64,000 bases of DNA from Thermoflexus sp. (GTDB taxonomy: Bacteria; Chloroflexota; Anaerolineae; Thermoflexales; Thermoflexaceae): assembly GCF_034432235.1 (NCBI RefSeq), contig NZ_DAOUCJ010000111.1, positions 70,250 through 134,249 on the forward strand, given 5' to 3'. The notes under the pieces are model-generated. The model was given only the letters and a program-made list of their open reading frames with translations. It had not been told where the DNA came from and searched no databases. Below, in pieces: positions 26,354-35,000 of the stretch (position 1 is the first letter of the stretch; each line of letters begins with the position of its first letter). Both the position numbers and the translations under genes were made by a program.

Positions 26354-28684
26354 ATGGATCAACGGCAGCGCATCGCCGTATGGGCATTGGTTTTGATTCT
26401 GAGCTTGGCCCTCCCCCTCCGCGGGCAACGGGCGCGAGCGGCCACCAACGACAACAATGTAGAATGGCTCGGTCTGGGCCACAATAGCCGTAGCTCCTTC
26501 TATCGCAACCCGGTGGGGGCGATCCCGACGGGCCAGCGGGTTCATCTGCGCCTCCGTGTGTATCGCTACGATATTACAGGGGCGGTGGTCCGCATCTGGA
26601 ACAGCGCGGCAGGCCGGGAGGAGCTTTACCCTATGGCATGGGAGACCAATGACGCGACCTATGATTACTGGGGTGTGGATCTACCGGCCTATACCGCTCC
26701 GACGGTCCTCTGGTACCACTTCCGGATCTACGATGGCTCTGCGGTGGCGTATTACGCCGACGATGGCGCGCGGGATGGCGGCTGGGGAGCGGCTTACGGT
26801 AATGAGGCCGACGCCCAGGCCAATGATTACAACATCACGATTTATGACCCCAATTTCACGACTCCGGACTGGTTGAAGAACGCAGTAATTTACCAGATCT
26901 TTCCGGATCGGTTCTACAATGGTGATTCATCGAACGATCCCAAGACCACGGAAAAAGTCTATGGGGATTCGGTGCTCTTCCACACGAACTGGTTTGATCT
27001 TCCGGAGAATCCGCCCCGGGGCCGGGACTTCTATGGGGGAGATTTGGCGGGGATCCTGGCCAAAGTGGATCAGTTGCGGGATCTCGGGGTCACTGCCATC
27101 TATCTGAACCCGATCTTTACGTCGCCCTCGAACCACAAATACGATATTACAAATTACTTCCAAATTGATCCTCACTTTGGAACGCTAACCACTTTTCAGA
27201 ATCTGGTCAGCGCTTTACATAATCGAGGGATACGTTTAATTCTGGATGGGGTGTTCAATCACACCAGCGTGGCTCATCCCTTCTTCCAGGATGTTGTGCA
27301 ACGGGGATCGGCTTCTCCCTACTGGTCGTGGTATACCGTTTATCGTTATCCGATCCGGTGGTTTGATGACCGGAACCGAAACCACCTCTGGGATCCTGGG
27401 GAGCCGCAGGTGAACTGGGACAGCCCGCTGCAGGGCATCCTGGGTTCTCCCGATTATGCCAGCTGGTGGGGCTTCGCCACACTCCCGGAATGGACGGAGG
27501 TTCAGGCGGTTCGAGATTACGTGTATGGATCGTCGGGGGCCGTGGCGCGCTATTGGCTCCAACAGGGGGCTGATGGATGGCGGCTGGACGTGGCGGATGA
27601 AGTCAGCCACTCCTTCTGGCAGGGCTTCCGGACGGCCGTGAAGGCAACCCGAGCCGATGCCCCGGTGATCGGGGAAGTTTGGGGGGATGCCAGCGAGTAT
27701 CTCACGGGCCGGGAGATGGACAGTGTGATGAACTATCGGCTGAAGTTCGCGGTGACGGATTTCATTGCCCGGCGCTCCATTGGACCTACTGCCTTCCATC
27801 AGCGGCTCCTGGCTATCTGGGAGGATTATCCGCCCCAGGCATGGTATGCTCTCATGAACCTGCTGGATTCCCATGACACCGCTCGCTTTCTGTATGATGC
27901 GGGCGGCGACAAGGCGCGCCTACGGCTGGCCTATCTCTTCTTGATGACCTATCCGGGCGCCCCCACCATCTACTATGGAGACGAGGTGGGCCTGACAGGA
28001 GCCAATGATCCGGATAACCGGCGCACGTATCCGTGGGGTCAGGAGGATCAAGCGCTCCGCGCCGATGTGAAGCGGTTGATTCGCATCCGATCCCTTTATG
28101 CGGCGTTGCGGACCGGTGGGATCGCCCATGGGGCGATCCTGGATGAGGCGAGCGGCACGTATGGTTATCGCCGCTGGGATAGCTCCTTCAAGCTCCTGGT
28201 TGGCCTTAACAATAGCGACTCCAGTCGAATCCTTTCCTTCCCCGTCTCCGGGTATCTGGCCGATGGAACGCGGGTCACTGATCTCTGGAACGGGGGGCAG
28301 TATGCAGTCAGCGGAGGACGGGTGGGGGTCTCTGTCCCTCCGAAGGGTGGAGCGATCCTGGTCGCCGGCGCCTCGAGCGATGTGAAGGTGACGTTCACCG
28401 TTCAGGGCTATGTGACCTACTATGGCCAGAACATCTTTGTGGTCGGTGATGCGCCGGAGCTTGGGTTCTGGGATCCGGCCAAAGCGCGGCCGCTCTCATG
28501 GGTGAACTCGAACACATGGTCTGGGGATGTCTATTTCACCAATTACAGCAAGTGCGGGACGCTCCAATACAAATACATTGTCAAGAACCCGAATGGCTCC
28601 GTAATCTGGGAAGGCGGTACGAACCATATCCGCACGTTGCCATGCTCCGGTTCTGCGGCCTTTACCGATCAATGGCAACCGTAG
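26354..28684 (+). CDS. secreted GH13 glycoside hydrolase with C-terminal CBM20
   Basis: This predicted alpha-glucan hydrolase (neopullulanase/cyclomaltodextrinase-like) acts outside the cell. The 776-residue protein starts with a signal peptide (cleavage probably after ARA near residue 35). It continues with an N-terminal beta domain (about 36-170) and a GH13 barrel: AIYLNPIFTSPSNHKYD, LILDGVFNH, nucleophile D412 in WRLDVAD, acid/base E441 in VIGEVWGD and D508 in LLDSHDTAR. It ends with a CBM20 starch-binding domain (about 676-776, VKVTFTVQGYVTYYGQNIFVVG). The start follows GGAAGGAG. It lies 44 bases after the regulator, so export and starch binding fit a local starch operon. Confidence 0.92.
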   Translation: MDQRQRIAVWALVLILSLALPLRGQRARAATNDNNVEWLGLGHNSRSSFYRNPVGAIPTGQRVHLRLRVYRYDITGAVVRIWNSAAGREELYPMAWETNDATYDYWGVDLPAYTAPTVLWYHFRIYDGSAVAYYADDGARDGGWGAAYGNEADAQANDYNITIYDPNFTTPDWLKNAVIYQIFPDRFYNGDSSNDPKTTEKVYGDSVLFHTNWFDLPENPPRGRDFYGGDLAGILAKVDQLRDLGVTAIYLNPIFTSPSNHKYDITNYFQIDPHFGTLTTFQNLVSALHNRGIRLILDGVFNHTSVAHPFFQDVVQRGSASPYWSWYTVYRYPIRWFDDRNRNHLWDPGEPQVNWDSPLQGILGSPDYASWWGFATLPEWTEVQAVRDYVYGSSGAVARYWLQQGADGWRLDVADEVSHSFWQGFRTAVKATRADAPVIGEVWGDASEYLTGREMDSVMNYRLKFAVTDFIARRSIGPTAFHQRLLAIWEDYPPQAWYALMNLLDSHDTARFLYDAGGDKARLRLAYLFLMTYPGAPTIYYGDEVGLTGANDPDNRRTYPWGQEDQALRADVKRLIRIRSLYAALRTGGIAHGAILDEASGTYGYRRWDSSFKLLVGLNNSDSSRILSFPVSGYLADGTRVTDLWNGGQYAVSGGRVGVSVPPKGGAILVAGASSDVKVTFTVQGYVTYYGQNIFVVGDAPELGFWDPAKARPLSWVNSNTWSGDVYFTNYSKCGTLQYKYIVKNPNGSVIWEGGTNHIRTLPCSGSAAFTDQWQP

Positions 28685-28691
28685 CCGATCC

Positions 28692-28715
28692 CAGGGGCGC
28701 TATACAGAGCCCCTG
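28692..28715 (+). repeat. stem-loop between the first GH13 gene and the binding-protein gene
   Basis: CAGGGGC (28692-28698) pairs with GCCCCTG (28709-28715) around a ten-base loop. There is no T tract. It may mark a processing or stabilising site that lets the binding-protein message outlast the rest. Confidence 0.4.
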
Positions 28716-28746
28716 AGACGGGAAGATCTTAAAAAGGAGGTGCAAG

Positions 28747-30027
28747 ATGGTTCCGCGGCGTTGGTTTCTCTGGATCATCAGTCTGCTGGTGATCGGGTCG
28801 CTGCTGGGGGCCTGTGCGACGCCTACGCCAGTGCCTCCGACCGCGACCCAGGCCGCTCCGGCGGCTTCTCCCACCGCTCCGGCAGCCGCCACGCCCACGA
28901 CGGCTCCCTCTCCGACACCTGCTCCCAAGACCAAGCTGACGATCTGGCACGCCTATCACACGGGAGGATCGGAGGAGCAGGCCCTGACGCAGATCCTGAA
29001 GAACTATCAGCAGAAGAACCCGAACGTGGAGGTGCAGGTTCTGGCCATCCCCTTCGATCAGATTTTCACCAAGTGGGAGACCGAGGTCGCGGCCGGGGGT
29101 GGCCCAGACATGTTCACAGCACCCAACGACCAGCTGGGTAAAGAGGTGCGGGCGGGCCTCATTGCTCCCCTGGACGATCTGCTGAAGGGCAAGCTCGAGA
29201 ACGTGGCGCCCATCGGGATCCAGGGGATGCAGGTTGGGGGCAAGATCTACGGCGTGCCAGGCATCGTGAAAGCGGTCGCCCTTTATTACAACAAGTCCAC
29301 GGTGCCTGAGCCTCCGAAGACCACCGACGATTTGCTGAAGCTGGTCAAGGCGGGCAAGAAACTGGTGCTCTACGCCGGCGGAGCGGCGGCCTATTTCCAC
29401 TTTGGCTGGTATTCGGCCTTCGGAGGCCAGCTGGCGGATCCGCAGGGCCGCTGCATTGCTGATAAAGGAGGCGTGGCGGAAGCGTTGCAGTTCCTGCTGG
29501 ATCTCAAGGCGGCCGGTGCTCAGTTCGAATCGGATCTCTCGAAGGGGGCCACTTTGTTCCGTCAGGGCAAAGCCGATATGATCGTGGACGGCCCCTGGAT
29601 GCTCGGGGATTATAAGAAGGATCTGGGCGACAAGCTGGGCGTCGTCCCCCTCCCGGCAGGTCCGAAGGGGCCGGCCAAGCCGCTGACGGGTGTGGACGGC
29701 TGGTATATCAATCCGAACAGCAAGAACAAGGAGGCCGCGGTCGCCCTGGCCCTTTATATCTTCGGGCCCGAGGGCCTCAAGATCTATGCCGACGTGGCCG
29801 GCGGTCCACCCGTCCGCACGGATGTGCAGGTGGCGGATCCGCTGGTCAACACCTTCGCGGAGGCTGCCGCAGCGGGCTTCCCGCGTCCTCAGGAAGCATG
29901 GTTTGATAATTACTGGGGCCCCTTCGGGGATATGTTCACCGCTGTCCTGGAAGGGAAGGCCAAGCCCGCCGATGCAGTGGCCAAGGCTTGTGCGGATATG
30001 AATAAGGCGAACAAGTTCTCCCCGTAA
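28747..30027 (+). CDS. sugar ABC transporter substrate-binding lipoprotein (MalE-like)
   Basis: This is the extracytoplasmic binding protein of a CUT1 carbohydrate transporter. The 426-residue product has a lipoprotein signal with lipobox LLGAC (C23), then a Pro/Thr/Ala-rich linker to about residue 62. The binding domain begins KLTIWHAYHTGGSEEQAL and contains AAGGGPDMFTAPNDQLGKEVRAGLIAPLDDLL and YGVPGIVKAVALYYNK, as in maltose-binding proteins. AAAAAGGAGG precedes the ATG. Position among GH13 genes suggests a maltooligosaccharide ligand, which is inference. Confidence 0.92.
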   Translation: MVPRRWFLWIISLLVIGSLLGACATPTPVPPTATQAAPAASPTAPAAATPTTAPSPTPAPKTKLTIWHAYHTGGSEEQALTQILKNYQQKNPNVEVQVLAIPFDQIFTKWETEVAAGGGPDMFTAPNDQLGKEVRAGLIAPLDDLLKGKLENVAPIGIQGMQVGGKIYGVPGIVKAVALYYNKSTVPEPPKTTDDLLKLVKAGKKLVLYAGGAAAYFHFGWYSAFGGQLADPQGRCIADKGGVAEALQFLLDLKAAGAQFESDLSKGATLFRQGKADMIVDGPWMLGDYKKDLGDKLGVVPLPAGPKGPAKPLTGVDGWYINPNSKNKEAAVALALYIFGPEGLKIYADVAGGPPVRTDVQVADPLVNTFAEAAAAGFPRPQEAWFDNYWGPFGDMFTAVLEGKAKPADAVAKACADMNKANKFSP

Positions 30028-30040
30028 GCAGGCGATGCCC

Positions 30041-30073
30041 AGGGGGCGCGAGCGGAGGTTGCTCGCGCCCCCT
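30041..30073 (+). repeat. 13-bp stem-loop between binding-protein and permease genes
   Basis: A perfect inverted repeat (30041-30053 with 30061-30073, loop GGAGGTT) follows the binding-protein stop by 14 bases. It has no T tract. Hairpins at this place in maltose-type operons protect the abundant binding-protein message or attenuate permease expression. Confidence 0.6.
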
Positions 30074-30094
30074 GCTATGAATCGGGAGGGGAAA

Positions 30095-31108
30095 ATGGCC
30101 CCGATCGGTCTGTCCTTTCCAAGTGTCGCTTGGATCCGGTCCCGTCGCTGGCTCTCTGCATATTTATACTTGCTTCCGGCCCTCCTCATCATGGGGGTGA
30201 TCACGTTCTATCCGATGGCCTATCAGGTCTACATGTCCTTTACGGATTATGGTCTGAAAAACCTTCGCATCGACGCTCCTCCTCCGAACTGGGTGGGGCT
30301 GGAAAATTACGTTCGCATCCTGCGGGGGGAGATCGGGCTTTCCTATTTCAACTTCTGGCGGACCCTGGCGTTCAATCTGTTCTGGACGTTCTCGAACGTT
30401 GCCATCCATGTGGTTCTGGGGGTCCTTATTGCCGTCGCCCTGAACACGGAGGGGCTGTGGGGCAAACGATTCTACCGGGCCCTGTTTGTCCTGCCCATTG
30501 TCATCCCCCAAATCATCGTGGCGAACGTGTTCCGGAACATGTTCGATCCGGATTATGGGGCGATCAATCAGGGCCTGGCGCTGATCGGCGGACTGCTCGG
30601 GTTTCCTCGAGAAGCTTTCCATATCCGATGGATCGATCAGGTAGATCCGCCGATCCCATGGCTGCTTCCGGGCCTGCCGCTGCCACTGGCGTATTACGCT
30701 CTTTTGATCACAAATGTGTGGCTGGGGTGGCCGTTCATGACCATCGTGGCGACAGGGGCTCTACAGAGCATTCCGAAAGACCTCTACGAAGCTGCCGATT
30801 TAGACGGGGCGACGCCCTGGCAGAAGCTTCGATACATCACGCTTCCTTTGCTGCGACCGGCCATGGTCCCGGCTGCGGTCTATGGGATCGTGGTCACCTT
30901 CAATCTCTTCAGCCTGATCTATTTCCTGTCCGGCGGTGGCCCTCTGCGGCAGACTGAGATCCTCATCACCATTGCCTTCCGGCTGGTCAACGAGCAGCGT
31001 CTCTACGGCGTGGCGGCTGCTTTCTGCGTTTATATCTTCTTCATCCTCCTGGCGATCACCCTGGTGACCAACGCGATCACTCGAGCGACGGAGAGTTACG
31101 ATGTCTAG
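30095..31108 (+). CDS. sugar ABC transporter permease (MalF-like)
   Basis: This is one of two inner-membrane permeases of the CUT1 transporter. From ATG 30095, behind GGGAGGGG, it is 337 residues; the frame is open 20 codons upstream but that stretch holds the 30041-30073 hairpin. Six hydrophobic helices are visible. The cytoplasmic EAA loop reads DLYEAADLDGATPWQKLRYITLPLLRPAM, which would contact an ATPase. No ATPase gene lies in this operon, so a shared MsmK/MalK-type subunit is probably encoded elsewhere. Confidence 0.92.
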   Translation: MAPIGLSFPSVAWIRSRRWLSAYLYLLPALLIMGVITFYPMAYQVYMSFTDYGLKNLRIDAPPPNWVGLENYVRILRGEIGLSYFNFWRTLAFNLFWTFSNVAIHVVLGVLIAVALNTEGLWGKRFYRALFVLPIVIPQIIVANVFRNMFDPDYGAINQGLALIGGLLGFPREAFHIRWIDQVDPPIPWLLPGLPLPLAYYALLITNVWLGWPFMTIVATGALQSIPKDLYEAADLDGATPWQKLRYITLPLLRPAMVPAAVYGIVVTFNLFSLIYFLSGGGPLRQTEILITIAFRLVNEQRLYGVAAAFCVYIFFILLAITLVTNAITRATESYDV

Positions 31109-32054
31109 TCTGGCGGTTCGCGTGCGATTGCAAGGCTGGTGGCGAGAGCGGCGGATGGCGCAGGCCTATCGTTCGCCGGGTCGGCGTCTCCCGTTACGAT
31201 ATCAGCTGGCCCTGCAGGCGGTGTTGCTGCTGATCGCCTTCACGGTCCTCTACCCGATCCTGTGGGTCGTCAGCTTATCTCTCGATCCCCGGGATATCTC
31301 TCGTCCGACGGAATTGCGGTTGATCCCGCCCGGGGCCTCGCTGGAGGCCTACCGGAAAGTCTTGCGGCAGCCCACCCCGAATCCGGTGAGCTGGCCCGAG
31401 CTCGCCTTCAACAGCTTCCGGCTGTCCGTCGGCACGGGGCTGGCTTCCGTGATTGTAGGGGTGTTCGCGGCTTATGCGTTTTCTCGCATGCGGTTCCACG
31501 GCCGGCGGATCTTCATGATCGCTATCCTGGCCGTCTTAATGCTGCCTCCGATTGCCACCCTTCCCGCCCTCTTTGTGCTGTTGAATAAGGTGCAGATCAC
31601 AGTGGGGGAAATGACCTTCAATCTCCGCAACTCCCTTTGGGGGGTAGGGCTGGCTGTTCTATCCAGCCTCTTGCCCTTCGCGATCTGGAACCTCAAGGGG
31701 TATATTGACACGATCCCTCGGGACCTCGAGGAGGCAGCGTTGATCGATGGGTGCACGCCGGTTCAGGCTTTCGTGCGCATCACCCTTCCCCTGACCATGC
31801 CGGCTCTGGCGGTGACCGGCTTCCTGGGCTTCATGAGCACATGGACCGAGTTCGCGATCTCGTGGCAGTTTTTGACCAATCCCAAGGATTTCACGCTGAT
31901 GATGGCGCTTTACAACATGGTGGGTCAGTATGCGGATAGCACACCATGGTCGATGTTCTCCGCGATGGCTATCCTGGTCGCCCTGCCTGTCTCTGCGGTT
32001 TACTTCTGGATCCAGCGCTACATCGTCAGCGGATTAACCCTGGGCTGGCGTTAA
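31101..32054 (+). CDS. sugar ABC transporter permease (MalG-like)
   Basis: This is the second permease of the CUT1 pair. The 317-residue product overlaps the first permease by eight bases. It has an N-terminal helix (LALQAVLLLIAFTVLYPILWVVSLSL), five more helices, and the EAA loop DLEEAALIDGCTPVQAFVRITLPLTMPAL. The C-terminus ends YIVSGLTLGWR, close to the usual GLTAGAVKG-type ending of MalG proteins. It is followed after ten bases by a large GH13 gene. Confidence 0.93.
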   Translation: MSSLAVRVRLQGWWRERRMAQAYRSPGRRLPLRYQLALQAVLLLIAFTVLYPILWVVSLSLDPRDISRPTELRLIPPGASLEAYRKVLRQPTPNPVSWPELAFNSFRLSVGTGLASVIVGVFAAYAFSRMRFHGRRIFMIAILAVLMLPPIATLPALFVLLNKVQITVGEMTFNLRNSLWGVGLAVLSSLLPFAIWNLKGYIDTIPRDLEEAALIDGCTPVQAFVRITLPLTMPALAVTGFLGFMSTWTEFAISWQFLTNPKDFTLMMALYNMVGQYADSTPWSMFSAMAILVALPVSAVYFWIQRYIVSGLTLGWR

Positions 32055-32064
32055 GGGGCCAACG

Positions 32065-35000
32065 ATGCGCTGCGGGGGCTCTTCCTCCTTACGCCGTTGT
32101 CTCGTGGTTTCTGTGTTCCTGGCCCTCCTCGCGACGGGACGCATCCCTCCATCGACCCGGGCAGATGCAGGGATCGCGCTGGATGGGCTTCGGGAGCCTG
32201 CTTACGGCATGCCCATCGCCACGGATCCCCCTGGGGACCTGGCCAGCCCGGGGCCGCGGGATTGGGTGGGAACCCAGTGGGCGGATCTCACGGCCCTCTA
32301 TGTGACCCACGATGCTCAATATCTTTATGTGTATGCAGACCTGCCCGCGTATCAGAAAAGCACTTCCTCCGGGCAGATCGGGCTGCTGATCGATGTGGGC
32401 GGAACGCCTCAGGGAGGAACTCAGGATCCCTGGGGCAATGCCATCGCTTTCGCTCATCCCTGGAAGCCCGACTTCGTGGTCCGTGGGAACATCCCGGGCG
32501 CCTCCCCCTCCGATAACGGTTGGACAGAACTGCTGCGATGGGACGGATCTGCGTGGCAGGGCTATGGCGTCAACTGGGGAGGCATTCCTCCAGGCGGCCA
32601 GACAGGTACCCGCATTGCCTACGCTGACGGCCGTGGGGTGGAGTTTCGCATCCCCCTCTCCGAGATCGGGGCCTCGTTAGGGATGACCCTCCATCTGCAA
32701 CTTTTCACCACCCAGGGTGGGAGCACCAAGGGCGCTTATGATACCGTTCCCCCGGATAGCCAATCCACGGGATGGGATGCCTCTACTACGCTCTCCCAAT
32801 GGATCACATACACCCTGGGCGCCGTGCCCGATTGCGATGTCTGGTGGGCAGAGGTGCGCCACGATACCTTCGATCCAGCCTATCGGCAACCCCACGGCGC
32901 TATCCCGGCGGGGACTCCTATCCGGCTACGGCTGCGCACTGCTCACAACGATCTCACCCGAGTGCGGCTTCGGGTGTGGGATGATCGAACAGACACGGAG
33001 ACCTTCTATACGATGGGCCTGGAAGCCCAAGGGACAGTCTACGATACCTGGACTGTCACCTTGCCGGTCACAGCCACCGCCCAGCCTACGATTCTTTACT
33101 ACGTTTTCGAACTGACCGATGATGGGGGCGGCGCATGCCCCTTCAATCGCACCCCCGATACGGACTGGTATGCCGATGACGATCCCCAATTCTATGGGGG
33201 CGGAACCGGTCAAATGTATGACGACTTCAACCAGGTGGTCTGGAAGAGCTTCCAGATCACTGTTTACGACCCTGCCTTCGCGGTCCCTGAATGGCTTCAG
33301 CGGGCCGTCGTCTACCAGATCTTCCCCGATCGCTTCCGCGACGGGGATCCGTCCAACGATCCCTTACCGGGTCGCTTCTACTACAATCGTCCGGGCGGAA
33401 CTCTCTTTCGGTCCGGGAGCTCAGCCTGGAACACGCGGATCTGTGATCCGCGGGACAGCGCGGGACCATGCCCGGACGCCTATGGCGAGAACTTCTATGG
33501 GGGCGACCTGCGGGGGATCCTCCAGAAGATCCGGGAGGGATACTTCGATGCGCTGGGGGTGACTGTCCTCTATCTGAACCCCATTTTCCGCTCTCCGTCC
33601 AATCACAAATACGATACGGTGGATTACTTCCACATTGACCCGGATTTCGGGACGCTGGAGGACTTCCAGGCGCTGGTGCAGGAAGCCGCAGCCCACGGGA
33701 TCCGCATCATCCTGGATGGGGTCTTCAACCACGTCTCCTCGGACAGCCCTTACTTTGACCGCTACAGCCGTTATGACGCTGCCGGGAATCTCACCTCCCC
33801 GAACGGGCCTGGCCTCGATGACAACTCCGGGGCATGTGAGAGCCCCGCTTCCCCTTATCGGGCATGGTTCTTCTTCCCGGACATCGGGCATCCGCCGATG
33901 AGCGCGGGTGACCGCTGTGATGCGAATGACGCGGATGACCCGGCCGGGCCATGGACGATGACCTACGAGACCTGGCAGGGTTATGGTTCTCTTCCAAAAC
34001 TCAACACCGCTCACCCATCGGTCCGGGCCCTTTTCTACACCCAGGGGACTGCCTCCGTGGGCCCCTATTGGATCCAACAAGGGGCTTCAGGCTGGCGCCT
34101 GGATGTGGCCGGCGATGTGGATCCTGGCCTCACCATATCCCCGACCAACGGGTTCTGGTCCGGGTTCCGGGCAGCGATCCGATCCGTGCGACCGGATGCG
34201 GTGATGATCGGGGAGGAGTGGGGGGATGCCTCACCATGGTTGCTGGGCTCCCAGTGGGACAGCGCCATGAATTACCGGTTCCGATCGGCTGTCCTGGGCT
34301 GGCTGGCCACGGGTTGCGCCGGGAACGGATGCTCCGGCGGGACGGTCTTTCAGGATAACGATGATAACCCGGGGAGCGTCAGCGGTCCGATCGCCCCTCT
34401 AACTCCTTCTCAGTTCCATGCCCGGCTGATGTCCATCTGGGAGGATTATCCCCCGCCGGCATGGAAGGCCATGCTGAACCTGTTGGGCTCCCACGATACC
34501 AACCGCCTGCGCTTCTTGCTCCGCAAGGTCAACGGGGACGACGACGCCAAGGCCCGGCATCGGATGCAGGAGGCCTGGCTGTTTGCCTTCACCTATGCGG
34601 GGGCTCCTACGCTCTACTATGGAGACGAGGTGGGCCTTTCTCAGGATGGCGTCTGGGATGGGAGCACCTGGCAGGACGATCCCTACAACCGGGCTCCCTA
34701 TCCATGGCCGGATACGCCAGGGGATTTCCAGGCGGACCTCTCGCTGTGGGCCTTCGTGCAGCGGATGGCCAGCATCCGCCATGCGGTCCGTGCCCTCCAG
34801 GATGGCGATGTCCTTCACGGGCTGATCATAGATGACGCGAACCGCCTCTACGGGTTTGCCCGAATTTGGGGTTCTCAGGCGGTTGTCGTCTTGCTGAACC
34901 GAGACACCGTCACCCATACGATCACGCTTTCCGGCGTGGATACCTCGCCCATCGGATGGACGAACGGGACGGTCTTACAGGAAGTTCTCTCAGGCGTCAC

